DNA of 64,000 nucleotides from Anaerolineae bacterium (lineage in GTDB: Bacteria; Chloroflexota; Anaerolineae; Aggregatilineales; Phototrophicaceae), in NCBI GenBank assembly GCA_020849765.1, contig JADLAY010000034.1, forward strand, positions 248,001 through 312,000, in the 5' to 3' direction. The notes under the pieces were generated by a model that saw nothing but the letters and a program-made list of their open reading frames with translations, made no database searches and was not told the origin of the DNA. Below are positions 25,098-33,895 of this stretch, in pieces. Both the position numbers and the translations under genes were made by a program. Numbering within the stretch: the first letter of the stretch is position 1; the number at the start of each line of letters is the position of its first letter.

Positions 25098-26291
25098 ATG
25101 CCGCAATGGGCTTCGTTCGACGCTTTTCTGGACGACACCAACCGGGCCAAGACCGACCGCGAACGCCAGATGATGGTCGATGAATTGATTGCCGAGCACG
25201 TTGAGTGGCCGTGGATTGAGCAAGATCGCGCGATTTTCGCCCATTTCTCCGCAGAAGCCGAAAGCGTCGCGCTCAATCTCGATACGATTGCCGCCGACCC
25301 ACCTTTCGCGCCGATGACGCGCATCCTGGGTACGACGATGTGGTACGTCGAGCGTGAGTTCGCGCCGGACGATCTGCTCGACTACATGATCGCGATTGAC
25401 GACCCGATGACGCCGCTGGCGAAAGAGCCGGACATCGTGACGCGCATCGCTCGCCATTGGCGCTACGACTCGCTCAATCCCATCCTGATGACGACGGCGC
25501 AAACGTCCGTCTCGATTTTGCGGATGCCGGAGGCGCGCCCGTTCCCAGACTGGACGGCGATGACCAACGTCCCGCGCGGCACAGTGCACGAGCATAACAT
25601 CGACAGCGGTGAGCTTGGCTTTCAGGGACGCAAGCTCTGGATCTACACACCGCCGGGTTATCAAGGCTCCGGGATGGCCTATCCGCTGCTGATCCTGCAC
25701 GATGGGCAGTGGGCAGCCAGCACCCTGCAGGTGCCTGAAATTGCCGACGCGTTGATCAAGCACGACCGCCTTCAGCCGCTCGTGATCGCGATGCTGCAAA
25801 GCGGCAGCCAGGCCGAGCGTGATACCGAATACATCGCCAACGATGCGCACTATCAGTTCTTGTTGAACGAGGTGCTGCCGTTTGTGCAAACCAGCTATCG
25901 CATCGACAGTGCGCATATTGGCGTCGGTGGTGTCGACGTGGGTGCCGCCGCGGCTGCCTATGCTGCACTGCGCAATCCCGCCGTGTTTTCCAGTCTGATG
26001 ATGATCTCGCCGCCGTTGGGCAAAGGTGCCTACAGCGAGCAACTGCGCCAGTACAGCGCCAGCTTCATCGAAGCGGAAGTGCTGCCCCGGCGCATCTTCC
26101 AATCGGTCGGGCGTTATGAGGCTCCGGGGCGCTTCGTCAAGCCAGCGCTGGCGCTGAGGGACATCCTGCGCGCCAAGCAGGGCGTCTACTATCGCTTCGT
26201 CGAGCTGGGCAGCGGCCACGGGCTGGCAGGCTTCCGCAGCATCCTGCCCGAAGGCCTGGCGTGGACATTCCCAGGCGCGGCCTTTAGTTAA
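25098..26291 (+). CDS. Enterochelin-esterase-like alpha/beta hydrolase with Asp at the nucleophile position
   Basis: This is a 397-residue protein. The N-terminal part (about 1-160) resembles the Fes N-terminal domain, and the C-terminal part is an esterase-D/Fes-type alpha/beta hydrolase (LWIYTPPGYQ at 180-189, YPLLILHDGQ at 195-204). The nucleophile elbow, normally G-x-S-x-G, reads GVGGVDVGAA (275-284), so Asp280 replaces the Ser. The catalytic His374 (GSGHGLAGFR) is retained. It may be inactive, a binder, or use an Asp nucleophile. The start is the ATG with GGGAGAG upstream; earlier in-frame codons are non-conserved. Its 3' end overlaps the convergent gene by eight bases. Confidence 0.85.
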   Translation: MPQWASFDAFLDDTNRAKTDRERQMMVDELIAEHVEWPWIEQDRAIFAHFSAEAESVALNLDTIAADPPFAPMTRILGTTMWYVEREFAPDDLLDYMIAIDDPMTPLAKEPDIVTRIARHWRYDSLNPILMTTAQTSVSILRMPEARPFPDWTAMTNVPRGTVHEHNIDSGELGFQGRKLWIYTPPGYQGSGMAYPLLILHDGQWAASTLQVPEIADALIKHDRLQPLVIAMLQSGSQAERDTEYIANDAHYQFLLNEVLPFVQTSYRIDSAHIGVGGVDVGAAAAAYAALRNPAVFSSLMMISPPLGKGAYSEQLRQYSASFIEAEVLPRRIFQSVGRYEAPGRFVKPALALRDILRAKQGVYYRFVELGSGHGLAGFRSILPEGLAWTFPGAAFS

Positions 26292-27291
26292 CCGTGTAGT
26301 CGACCAGCAGCGGCCGGTGATCGGAGCCTGCGGAGTAGTTCCAGGTGCGCGCCGCCACGGGGCGCAGATCCGGGCTGGAAAATGCGTAGTCAATGCGAGC
26401 GATAGGAATCTCGCCGAAGGCGTCACGCGTGAAGCCGAAGCCCCAGCCGCGCACCCGATGCGCGTCCAGGTAGTCCGCTGCCATCCGCGGATACAAGTCC
26501 GACCATTCCGTCAGATTGAAATCGCCCATCAAGAGCACGTGCGCTGAGCGTTCAGACGCAGCCGCGCGCAAGCGATCGAGCTGGACGCCGCGCGCGTCGA
26601 AATCGAAGTAGATGCCGCGTTTGCGCGGCTGGCGAATCGGGCTGCGCAGATGCACATTGAAGATCGTGACCGGCTGGCCGCTCACTTCCACTGTGACACG
26701 CTGATAAAAGGCATTGCCATCACGGTACGGATCTTCCACAAACGGCAGGCGGCTGAACGTGACCCAGGCGCGCACTTCTCGCATATTGATGGCGACGTAA
26801 GGATAACGTTCCTTGAGCGCATCGTTCAGATAAATGACACTGCCGACGTTGACGTCCTGCAGCAAGATCACGTCTGGGTCGGATTCGTCCACAAATGACT
26901 CGATGACGTCGACAATCCCACCGGCCACGTTGTAGCTGAAGACACGGATCGACGATCCGTCGTCCGCGCGTGCCGTCGGTGGCAGGAAGTTCGGCGCATA
27001 GTAGGCAATCAAAAGGATGGCGGGTATCAGGTTGAGGATGATCAGCCAACGCCGCCGAGCAAGCAGTCTGATCGGCACCATGAGCAGGCTGGCGACCAGC
27101 AAGAAATGCAGAAACAGGTTAGTGAAGGCGATGATCGGCCAGCGCTCGCCGACGATGGCGCGGCACACCAGCAAGAGCACGAGAGCGAAACCGTAGAGAT
27201 CGAGCGTGGTGATCAAGATTTGCCACAACAGATGCAGCCAGCGGCGTGAGTCCCCACGCCAATAGCGCACTGATGTGTGTGCATTCGTCAT
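26284..27291 (-). CDS. Endonuclease/exonuclease/phosphatase (EEP) family membrane protein
   Basis: The 335-residue protein has three N-terminal hydrophobic helices (about residues 15-110), followed by an EEP domain. Its motifs are FSYNVAGG, VILLQDVN (Asp where most family members have the metal-binding Glu), FNVHLRSP, LLMGDFNLT, RIDYAF and the terminal SAGSDHRPLL with the catalytic His. EEP enzymes are Mg2+-dependent phosphodiesterases acting on nucleic acids or lipids. The membrane anchor suggests an external or lipid-linked substrate. AGGAGT lies about four bases before the ATG. Confidence 0.86.
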   Translation of the reverse strand: MTNAHTSVRYWRGDSRRWLHLLWQILITTLDLYGFALVLLLVCRAIVGERWPIIAFTNLFLHFLLVASLLMVPIRLLARRRWLIILNLIPAILLIAYYAPNFLPPTARADDGSSIRVFSYNVAGGIVDVIESFVDESDPDVILLQDVNVGSVIYLNDALKERYPYVAINMREVRAWVTFSRLPFVEDPYRDGNAFYQRVTVEVSGQPVTIFNVHLRSPIRQPRKRGIYFDFDARGVQLDRLRAAASERSAHVLLMGDFNLTEWSDLYPRMAADYLDAHRVRGWGFGFTRDAFGEIPIARIDYAFSSPDLRPVAARTWNYSAGSDHRPLLVDYTVN

Positions 27292-27404
27292 GCTTACTCC
27301 TCATATGCCAACGATTCACGGCGCTGAGAAAGCCGTCCACGGATTGCGATCATGGTGCTGTCTCAACCCTCGAACACTATAGTGGCTTCAGATCACAGCA
27401 GCCT

Positions 27405-27436
27405 AAAAGAAAAGAGATGCATGGTTCATGCATCTC
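27405..27436 (-). terminator. Intrinsic terminator of the second peptide-transport operon
   Basis: A perfect 10-bp stem GAGATGCATG / CATGCATCTC with a 3-base loop (27414-27436) is followed on the minus strand by TTTTCTTTT. It lies 32 bases after the DppC-like stop. Confidence 0.85.
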
Positions 27437-27467
27437 CAGGTTCTTCATGGCAGAGCGTATGGCAAAT

Positions 27468-28514
27468 TTAGTCGGCGCCGCGCATCCGTGGGTCGAGCGC
27501 GTCGCGCAGGCCATCGCCCAGGAAGTTGAAGGCAAACATGACGAAGAACAGCGCCAGAGCCGGGAAGATCGCCTGGTTGGGATAGCTGCTGATCGCGCGC
27601 GAGCCGTCGGAAATCATGCTGCCCCAGCTTGGGGTCGGCACCTGGACGCCGAGGCCGATAAAGCTGAGGAACGCCTCGTAGGAGATGTACTGCGGGATGG
27701 TGAGCGTTTCGGCGACGATCAGCGGCCCCAGGATGTTCGGCAGAATGTGCCGCCACATGATCCGTGGCGTAGTCGCGCCCATCGCGCGCGCGGACTCGAC
27801 ATATTCAGTCTCTCGCGCGGAGAGCACCTGGCCGCGCACGAGGCGCGCCATCTGCATCCACGACGTCAGGCCGATGCCGACGAAAATGAATAACATGCCG
27901 CCCGTACTCTTATCGAGTTGGCCGAGCGCGTATGTAAAGGTGCCGGGTTCGGGTGTGGAGGTACTGAAGCGGAAAAATGTCATCAAGAGGATGATTAACA
28001 GCAGCGTCGGGAAGGCATACATGATATCGACGATACGCATCAAGATGTTGTCGAGCGCCCCGCCAAAGTAGCCCGCTGTCAGACCCACCGCCAGCCCTAC
28101 CGCCAGCGCAAAGACTGGCCCAGCAAACGCGACGAGCAGCGAAATGCGCGTGCCATAGACGATGCGGCTGAAGATATCGCGCCCCAGGTTATCAGCACCC
28201 AGGGGATACTCGTTATTGACCTTGACGTAACCGCCGTTTTCGACCGGCGTCATGCTGGAAAAGACCTGCGTCACCCAGTACGGGGCACTATCGCCGCTGC
28301 TCAGATCGGTCTCAGAAAACGGTTTGAGCGCAATCGTATCCGCAAAGACAGCAACCAGGACGGCGATCAAAATGATAATCAGGCCCATGATCGCCAGACG
28401 ATTGCGCAGCATTCGTTTCCACGCGCTTGCCCACAGGCTTTCACCTTTCAAGTGCGTGTCGAGCTTCGAAACGCCGGACGATTGCAGGTCTTGATTCCCT
28501 TCTGCCACTGCCAT
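27468..28514 (-). CDS. Peptide-type ABC importer permease, DppC-like (second system)
   Basis: The 348-residue permease has its start at MAVAEGNQDLQ with GAGGAG nine bases upstream; a start 16 codons earlier would overlap the DppB stop. The N-terminal domain with its first helix is LAIMGLIIILIAVLVAVFA (about 42-60). The core has the EAA region QMARLVRGQVLSARETEYVE and the C-terminal FNFLGDGLRDALDPRMRGAD. It lies 17 bases after the DppB-like gene. This importer also lacks adjacent ATPase genes. Confidence 0.92.
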   Translation of the reverse strand: MAVAEGNQDLQSSGVSKLDTHLKGESLWASAWKRMLRNRLAIMGLIIILIAVLVAVFADTIALKPFSETDLSSGDSAPYWVTQVFSSMTPVENGGYVKVNNEYPLGADNLGRDIFSRIVYGTRISLLVAFAGPVFALAVGLAVGLTAGYFGGALDNILMRIVDIMYAFPTLLLIILLMTFFRFSTSTPEPGTFTYALGQLDKSTGGMLFIFVGIGLTSWMQMARLVRGQVLSARETEYVESARAMGATTPRIMWRHILPNILGPLIVAETLTIPQYISYEAFLSFIGLGVQVPTPSWGSMISDGSRAISSYPNQAIFPALALFFVMFAFNFLGDGLRDALDPRMRGAD

Positions 28515-28531
28515 GTCGGCAATCTCCTCAA

Positions 28532-29548
28532 CTAACTCAGACGGATGCGCGGATCGAGCCACGCATAAACGATGTCAACTGCCATGTTCGCCAGCACGAG
28601 AAAGCCTGCATAGAGCAGAATGGTACCCATAACCACAGTGAAGTCACGGTTAGTGACGCTGGTGACAAAATAGCGGCCCATGCCGGGGATGCCAAAGATC
28701 GTTTCAGCAACAAAAGTACCGGTCACAAGCAAGGCGAACAACGGGCCAATCACAGTGACCACGGGAATAAGGGCGTTTTTGAGTGCATGCAACGACACGA
28801 CAATCCGCTCGGATAAGCCTTTGGCGCGCGCCGTGCGGATGTAGTCTTCATCGAGGACTTGTAACAGACTCGCGCGTGTTAGGCGAGCCAGCAGGGCCGA
28901 ATAAGTGAACCCCAGTGCGAAGGCAGGCAAAATCGCCTGCTGGAAAGTTCCCCAACCGGATGCGGGGAGCAGCTTCCATTGGACACCAAATAAATACTGC
29001 AACACCGGCGCACTGACAATAATCGAGATGGATACGCCAGTAATGGCGATGCCCATGCTCGCATAATCAAGCCACGTGTTGCGCTTGAGCGCAGCGACCA
29101 CACCGGAAGGTACGCCAATGACGACCGCCACGACCAGTGCCGCCAGGCCAAGCTGGAACGAAACGGGTAGATTTTCTTGAAATATCTGGTTGACTGTGCG
29201 ACTACGAACACGAAGTGATGGACCAAAATTCATCCAGCGAAAATAAGCCTCTTCGCCGAGAAATGGCAACGGAACATTGATGAGATAATCGTTGGTGAGC
29301 GAGCGTCTGAACTCTTCGCCGGTGATGTGCGGCACGAGAATATCGGACAGGTATTTGAGGTACTGTTGATAGAGAGGTGCCGTCAGGTTGAATTTCTCTT
29401 CGAGGGCACGCTGCACAGGTGCGGGAACGCCACGTTCGGTATTGAAGGGGCCGCCCGGCACAGCACGCAGCAAGACGAAGGTGATCGCAGAGACGACAAG
29501 CAGCACAAGCGCCATCCACAGCAGGCGGCGAATGATGAAAACAGTCAT
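28532..29548 (-). CDS. Peptide-type ABC importer permease, DppB-like (second system)
   Basis: The 338-residue permease begins with MTVFIIRRLLWMALVLLVVS, a standard DppB start with one membrane helix. A long outside loop (about 60-110) follows, then five core helices including the EAA segment ARLTRASLLQVLDEDYIRTA, ending AWLDPRIRLS. It is downstream of the canonical family-5 binding protein and upstream of the DppC-like gene, so the trio forms one importer. A hairpin separates it from the binding-protein gene, probably giving more binding protein than permease. Confidence 0.92.
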   Translation of the reverse strand: MTVFIIRRLLWMALVLLVVSAITFVLLRAVPGGPFNTERGVPAPVQRALEEKFNLTAPLYQQYLKYLSDILVPHITGEEFRRSLTNDYLINVPLPFLGEEAYFRWMNFGPSLRVRSRTVNQIFQENLPVSFQLGLAALVVAVVIGVPSGVVAALKRNTWLDYASMGIAITGVSISIIVSAPVLQYLFGVQWKLLPASGWGTFQQAILPAFALGFTYSALLARLTRASLLQVLDEDYIRTARAKGLSERIVVSLHALKNALIPVVTVIGPLFALLVTGTFVAETIFGIPGMGRYFVTSVTNRDFTVVMGTILLYAGFLVLANMAVDIVYAWLDPRIRLS

Positions 29549-29599
29549 GATACCCGTTCGATTCTTTCTAGCTCAAGAGCAGAACACACTCATGAAACG

Positions 29600-29642
29600 A
29601 GAGAGGCGGAGTACCTGCGCGGTTCGCAAGTCCCGCCTCTCT
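29600..29642. other. Long hairpin between binding-protein and DppB genes (second system)
   Basis: Arms AGAGAGGCGG (29600-29609) and CCGCCTCTCT (29633-29642) enclose a second imperfect stem (TGCG/CGCA). On the plus strand it is followed by TTTTC; on the minus, coding strand only TCGTTTC follows. It is likely an mRNA stabiliser or partial terminator that sets the ratio of binding protein to permease. Confidence 0.6.
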
Positions 29643-29667
29643 TTTCATTCGTTACTCACGCTGACGA

Positions 29668-31347
29668 TTAACGGTTGATGTCCCATTTCTCGTAGTGTTC
29701 GCGCGTGATGTAGGAGTGTGTCCGCGTGATTCCGGGTGCGGTCAGATCGTCGGTCACATAGAAGTAGACCGGCGCGATTGCCGGATCGTCGTGAACCAGG
29801 ATCTGCTCGGCCTGGGCGTACAGGTCGACGCGTTCTTCAACGGTCTCTGCTGCGAAGCCCTGTTCGACCAGTGCATCGTAATCCGCGTTGCTCCAGTGCG
29901 TGTCGTTCTCTTCCAGGAGGTCACTGTGGAAGCCGGCATCATAGTAGAAGTTGTGTGCATCCGGATAGTCGTAGCACCAACCCGCACGATAGATGTCGTA
30001 GTTACCACGGGTGTCCAGGTAGGTCGAGAAATCGGCCGTGGCGATTTGGACGGTCACGCCGAGGGTATCCGACCACATCTGCTGGACTGCCTGGGCGATA
30101 GCGCTGTGGAGGGCGCTTTCGTTGTGGAGCAGGGTCAGGTTGAAGTCAGCCGACGTCTTGCCCACTTCCGCCAGGTACTCGTCCCACAGAGCCTTCGCGC
30201 CTTCGGGATCGCTGAACACACCACCCTCAGGGAACTGGGCCAGGGTCGGCGCAGCGTTGAGGTTGGGGAGCGCGAAGAAGTTGGCCGGGATTTCACCAGC
30301 GCCGAGGACGTCTTCGGTGATGGCCGCACGATCAATCGCCATCGAGAAGGCCAAACGTGCACGCGCATCCGTGAACGGTTCGCGCTCGACGTTGAAGCCG
30401 TAGTAGTAGGTGCAGGTGCCAGGGCCAACAGCGTAGGCAGTGCTCAGGTCAGGGCTTGCCAGCACGCGGTCGATTTCGGTACCGGGAACTTCCGAGACAT
30501 CCAGCGAACCCGCTTCGAAGTTGGTCAACTGCACGCTCTCATCCAGGAACTGGAACTGGACTTCGTCCAACTGCGGCGAGGGAACACTGTCGGTCCCCGG
30601 CCAGAAGGGATTCGCGATCATGGTCAGGCTGCCGCCATCACCACGGACCCATTCCTTGAGGGCGAACGGCCCATAGGTGGCGATGTTTTCCGGATCGATC
30701 CAGAACTCGGCGTATTCGTCGATGACCGACTGCGGCTGGGCCATGAAGCCCCACAGACCGAAGATCAGCGGAGTCACCGAGGAGGGACGCGACATCGTCA
30801 CTTCGAGGGTGTAGTCATCGACGACCTTGATGCCAACATCTTCCATGGCGCCTTCACCGCTGGCGTAAGCTTCGCCACCGGCGATCCAGGGCTGATAGAC
30901 GTACAGATACGGGGAGGCCGTGTCCGGGCTGAGCGTGCGCAGAATGCCATTGGCGAAGTCCTGCGCCGTCACGTACATCGGATTGCCGTCGGCATCGGTG
31001 AGCTGCTCAACCGCGCCGCTCTCGGCATTGTAACGAACCCACGGCACATCCGGCACGAGGCTGAAGGTGTAAACCAGACCGTCGTCCGAAACCGACCAAG
31101 AAGTCGCCATGCCAGGCTCAGCGGCGATGGTCTCTTCATTGATGCGGACGAGACCCACGAACAATTCGTCGATGACCTGCACCGAAGGCACGTCTTCGGC
31201 CAGCGCAGGGTCAATCGTAGGAATGTCGCTCGGGCCCATCTGGCGCCCCGTGGTCAGTACCTTGGGCTCATCCTGCGCGCTTACCACGCCGCCAATAAGG
31301 GCGACGAAGAGCGCCAGGAGCAGCACGAAGACCAAACCCTTCTTCAT
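29668..31347 (-). CDS. Family-5 solute-binding protein, canonical order
   Basis: The 559-residue secreted binding protein has a signal peptide MKKGLVFVLLLALFVALIGG ending near VSAQ (about residue 25). The mature part has the usual order: IPTIDPALAEDVPSVQVIDELFVGL (first lobe start), ATSWSVSDDGLVYTFSLVPDV, VTAQDFANGI, VVDDYTLEVTMSRP, YGPFALKEWV, RARLAFSMAIDRAAI, and a C-terminal YDIYRAGWCYDYPDAHNFYY. It is the internal reference that shows the first system is permuted. A very good AGGAGG lies seven bases before the ATG. Probable ligands are oligopeptides; not determined. Confidence 0.93.
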   Translation of the reverse strand: MKKGLVFVLLLALFVALIGGVVSAQDEPKVLTTGRQMGPSDIPTIDPALAEDVPSVQVIDELFVGLVRINEETIAAEPGMATSWSVSDDGLVYTFSLVPDVPWVRYNAESGAVEQLTDADGNPMYVTAQDFANGILRTLSPDTASPYLYVYQPWIAGGEAYASGEGAMEDVGIKVVDDYTLEVTMSRPSSVTPLIFGLWGFMAQPQSVIDEYAEFWIDPENIATYGPFALKEWVRGDGGSLTMIANPFWPGTDSVPSPQLDEVQFQFLDESVQLTNFEAGSLDVSEVPGTEIDRVLASPDLSTAYAVGPGTCTYYYGFNVEREPFTDARARLAFSMAIDRAAITEDVLGAGEIPANFFALPNLNAAPTLAQFPEGGVFSDPEGAKALWDEYLAEVGKTSADFNLTLLHNESALHSAIAQAVQQMWSDTLGVTVQIATADFSTYLDTRGNYDIYRAGWCYDYPDAHNFYYDAGFHSDLLEENDTHWSNADYDALVEQGFAAETVEERVDLYAQAEQILVHDDPAIAPVYFYVTDDLTAPGITRTHSYITREHYEKWDINR

Positions 31348-31407
31348 TGAATTCCTCCTGAAACGAGAACTTATGTATGGTGGAAGGAGAATGAGGTGCG
31401 TTCTCCC

Positions 31408-31440
31408 CTGACCATCAGCGAGAGCTGAACGAACGGTCAG
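31408..31440 (-). other. Structured leader hairpin ahead of the canonical binding-protein gene
   Basis: Nested inverted repeats CTGACC (31408-31413) / GGTCAG (31435-31440) and TCAGC / GCTGA form a stable hairpin about 60 bases upstream of the start codon. The remaining gap to the flavin reductase gene shows a weak promoter candidate (TTGCAA about 16-17 bases before TTATGT) on the minus strand. Confidence 0.4.
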
Positions 31441-31503
31441 AACATAACACGTCTTTAAGTGTCTTGCAAACTGTTCTCCTGTTGAAAAGCACTAAGTTCG
31501 CGT

Positions 31504-31536
31504 AAAAAAACACCGCCCGTCACACCTTCAACGGCG
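31504..31536 (-). terminator. Candidate terminator after the flavin reductase gene
   Basis: On the minus strand CGCCGT pairs with ACGGGCG (one bulged base) and is followed by GGTG and a run of seven T. It lies about 40 bases past the flavin reductase stop and would end the long translation operon on this side. Confidence 0.6.
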
Positions 31537-31575
31537 AGTACAAATGTACTCATTACCGGCGGACTTGGTTCATTT

Positions 31576-32202
31576 TTAGGGCCGCAGTTCCGAGCGTGGG
31601 CGCTGGAGTGAGAAGCTATCTTGCACGTGGCAATAAGCGCTCCCAGACAGGCGTCCGATCGGCCTGAAAGCTTCGAGATCGATGTAGTTGCCCTCGCGAA
31701 AAACCCGGTCGTCGAAGTGCATGTGCACGACGGTACCAATGACGATGTTACCGCCGCCAGCGCCCTCGCCGATGGCAATCGTCTCCAGCAGACGGCACTC
31801 GAAATGGGCCAGGCTTTCGGCCACGCGCGGTGGTTTGACTTTCGCGCTCGGCACGGCCGTCAGTGATGCACGTTCAAACTCATTGACGTCGGGCGGCGCT
31901 TCAATCGCGGTGATATTCATCGCTTCGGCGAGATGTTCGCTGACGAAATTGACGACGAATTCGCCCGTAGCGACCACGTTCGTGTAGGTGTCTTTTTGTG
32001 GGGGTTCGATCCCGCGGACGCCGGTGCAGAAGAGCAGCGTCGGCGGGTTCGGGCACACCACGTTGAAATAGCTGAACGGCGCCAGGTTGGGTTGACCATC
32101 GACGCTGATGGTGCTGACCCAGGCAATGGGGCGTGGCACTACCGTGCCGCTGAGGAGTTTGGAGACTTCGCGTTGTGGCAGCGTTTGCGGATCAATGTCC
32201 AC
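31576..32202 (-). CDS. Flavin reductase-like (FMN-binding split-barrel) protein
   Basis: The 208-residue protein of the DIM6/NTAB flavin reductase family has VVPRPIAWVSTISVDGQPNLAPFSYFN (about 22-48), the usual FMN-binding opening, then PPTLLFCTG, KDTYTNVVATGEFVVNFVSE, and a later GEVVH-like IVIGTVVHMHFDD. Such proteins use NAD(P)H to reduce FMN or act on small substrates. The start is a GTG with AAGGG about seven bases upstream. It follows map by 52 bases and may be cotranscribed at the very end of the translation operon. Confidence 0.86.
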   Translation of the reverse strand: MDIDPQTLPQREVSKLLSGTVVPRPIAWVSTISVDGQPNLAPFSYFNVVCPNPPTLLFCTGVRGIEPPQKDTYTNVVATGEFVVNFVSEHLAEAMNITAIEAPPDVNEFERASLTAVPSAKVKPPRVAESLAHFECRLLETIAIGEGAGGGNIVIGTVVHMHFDDRVFREGNYIDLEAFRPIGRLSGSAYCHVQDSFSLQRPRSELRP

Positions 32203-32254
32203 GGAGTACCCTTCAGGACTCTGCGATTGTGGGGTGTTCGCGCGCGATCATCAC

Positions 32255-33067
32255 TCACGGACGCGTCAGGATGATCGGCTCGCCTTCAGTGACGGCGATG
32301 GTATGCTCGTAGTGTGCACACAGCGAGCGATCTCGGGTCACCACCGTCCACTTGTCGCTCAGTTCGCGCAGCTCCGCGCGCCCGGCGATCACCATCGGCT
32401 CGATGGCAATGGTCATGCCGGGGCGCAGGGGTACGCTGACGAAATTGAGCCGCCGCGCCTTGGGGCCGCTCGGCCACCAGTTGGGAACCTGAGGCTCCTC
32501 GTGCATCTCTTTGCCGACGCCGTGACCGGTGTACTCGCGAGCGACGCTGTAGCCATGGCGCTGAACGTAGTCCGCCGTGGCCAGCGACACATCTTTGGTC
32601 TCGTTCGGCAGCACTGCCGCGCGGATGGCCTCGTAGAGCGCGCCCTCGGTCACTTCCAGCAGGCGCATGACGGCAGGCGCAACTTCGCCCACCGGCCAGG
32701 TATAAGCACTGTCGCCCACATAGCCGTTGTAAGTGCAGCCGCAGTCGAGGCTGATGATATCGCCCTCTTTGAGGATGCGATCTGGCGACGGGATGCCGTG
32801 CACCAACTCGTGGTTAATGGACGCGGTGATCGAGGCCGGAAAATCCGGCGAGTCTTTCTTGGGATAGCCTTTGAACACAGGTGTCGCGCCGTGATCGCGG
32901 ATGACGGTCTCGGCAATCCGATCGAGTTCGGCAGTACTGACGCCGGGCCTAACCGCATCGCGCATCGCCATGTGCGCTTCGTAGACGACCAGCCCGGCCT
33001 CATGCATAGCGTCGATTTCGGCCGATGTTTTGAGATCGATATCGATCCCATTCAGAGTTGCAATCAT
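32255..33067 (-). CDS. map: Methionine aminopeptidase, type I
   Basis: The 270-residue metalloenzyme removes the N-terminal Met from new proteins. Metal ligands are visible: H90 in VHGIPS, D108 in SLDCGC, D119 in VGDSAYTW, then His in YTGHGVG, and two Glu in the EPQVP and IAIEPM segments. It is somewhat longer than the E. coli enzyme by small insertions. The ATG giving MIATLNG was chosen; the open frame has an alternative start three codons earlier. It lies after adk as in the standard spc operon, but infA does not follow. Confidence 0.94.
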   Translation of the reverse strand: MIATLNGIDIDLKTSAEIDAMHEAGLVVYEAHMAMRDAVRPGVSTAELDRIAETVIRDHGATPVFKGYPKKDSPDFPASITASINHELVHGIPSPDRILKEGDIISLDCGCTYNGYVGDSAYTWPVGEVAPAVMRLLEVTEGALYEAIRAAVLPNETKDVSLATADYVQRHGYSVAREYTGHGVGKEMHEEPQVPNWWPSGPKARRLNFVSVPLRPGMTIAIEPMVIAGRAELRELSDKWTVVTRDRSLCAHYEHTIAVTEGEPIILTRP

Positions 33068-33111
33068 AGCAAACACCCAACGCTCAAACTTCGAACATGC
33101 CTACGCCCGGC

Positions 33112-33825
33112 TTATTTGCGCGCGTCGACGGCCTCTTTGATCGCCGAGGCGACCGCCTCAATCGACTGATCCGCATTGATGCGCACCAGCAAACCGGGTC
33201 GCTTCTGCTCATAGTATGTGATCAAGGGCGCGGTGGTTTCCCTGAAGGTATCAATACGCTTCAGGATGGCATGCGCGCTCGCATCATCCGGGCGACGCGA
33301 AAGCACATTGCCGTTGGCATCGACAGCCTGCAATCTCGGCGGGAATTCATTCTGCGGATGATCGACGAACTTCCATTCGGCGATTTCTTCATCGTTGAAA
33401 TAAATGTTGTGGGTCTTGCCGGTATCGTCCGACTTCACGCGCCCGAACGAGCGCTTGAACGCGGTGTACAGATCGAGCTCAAGCAGCAGCACGGCGTTCA
33501 CGTGCGCCCCGTGTTTTTCGAGATATTGATCGAGCCAGGCAGCCTGCGCGGGCGTGCGCGGATAACCGTCGAGGATGACGCCGTTCTTCGCATCCTCCTG
33601 CCCCAGGCGATCTTCCACGACTGCGTTGGTCGTGTCGTCGTCGATCAGCTTGCCCTCGGCCATGATTTGCTGGATGCGCTGCGCCAGCGGATCGGTTCGC
33701 GTTTTCATAGCGCGGAACAGATCGCCGGTCGACACCTGCGGAATGCCATAGGTCTCCTGAATGAAGCGCGCCTGCTCCCCCTTGCCCGCGCCCTGGACCC
33801 CCATCAGAATGATGTACAGACTCAT
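33112..33825 (-). CDS. adk: Adenylate kinase, divergent P-loop
   Basis: The 237-residue enzyme interconverts ATP + AMP and 2 ADP. Features: P-loop GVQGAGKGEQ (residues 9-18) where most adenylate kinases have GxPGxGKGTQ; STGDLFRAM for AMP binding; ILDGYPRTPAQ; and a long LID (about 125-180) with SRRPDD, then FRETTAPLITYYEQ. The Pro to Gln and Thr to Glu changes in the P-loop are unusual. The start ATG gives MSLYIILMG; a TTG two codons upstream is less likely. Position between secY and map is the conserved one. Confidence 0.9.
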   Translation of the reverse strand: MSLYIILMGVQGAGKGEQARFIQETYGIPQVSTGDLFRAMKTRTDPLAQRIQQIMAEGKLIDDDTTNAVVEDRLGQEDAKNGVILDGYPRTPAQAAWLDQYLEKHGAHVNAVLLLELDLYTAFKRSFGRVKSDDTGKTHNIYFNDEEIAEWKFVDHPQNEFPPRLQAVDANGNVLSRRPDDASAHAILKRIDTFRETTAPLITYYEQKRPGLLVRINADQSIEAVASAIKEAVDARK

Positions 33826-33854
33826 GTCCAACCTTTGGAATGTAAGTATGCGAA

Positions 33855-33877
33855 GAGGGCGAGCCAGGCTCGCCCTC
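33855..33877 (-). other. Perfect hairpin between secY and adk
   Basis: GAGGGCGAGCC (33855-33865) and GGCTCGCCCTC (33867-33877) form an 11-bp inverted repeat around one central base. There is no T-run on the minus strand. It is probably a processing or stability element that separates the ribosomal part from the adk-map tail. Confidence 0.6.
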
Positions 33878-33895
33878 GAAAGCTCGATTGTTTAG

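Noticed and set aside
25080..26426. Open frame of about 450 codons antisense to the esterase-like gene
   Set aside because: Arg/His/Gln-rich shadow translation without domain similarity; the plus-strand frame has clear family motifs.
29695..31350. Open frame of about 550 codons antisense to the canonical binding protein
   Set aside because: It mirrors the codon pattern of the real gene in high-GC DNA, has no ribosome-binding site or recognisable domain, and the opposite strand encodes an intact binding protein with signal peptide.
31455..31778. Minus-strand frame downstream of and overlapping the flavin reductase 3' end
   Set aside because: It runs in a different frame across the terminator region and has no domain or ribosome-binding site.
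31990..32020. tRNA-like T-arm sequence GGTTCGATCCC
   Set aside because: It lies inside the flavin reductase gene and no acceptor, D or anticodon stem can be paired around it.
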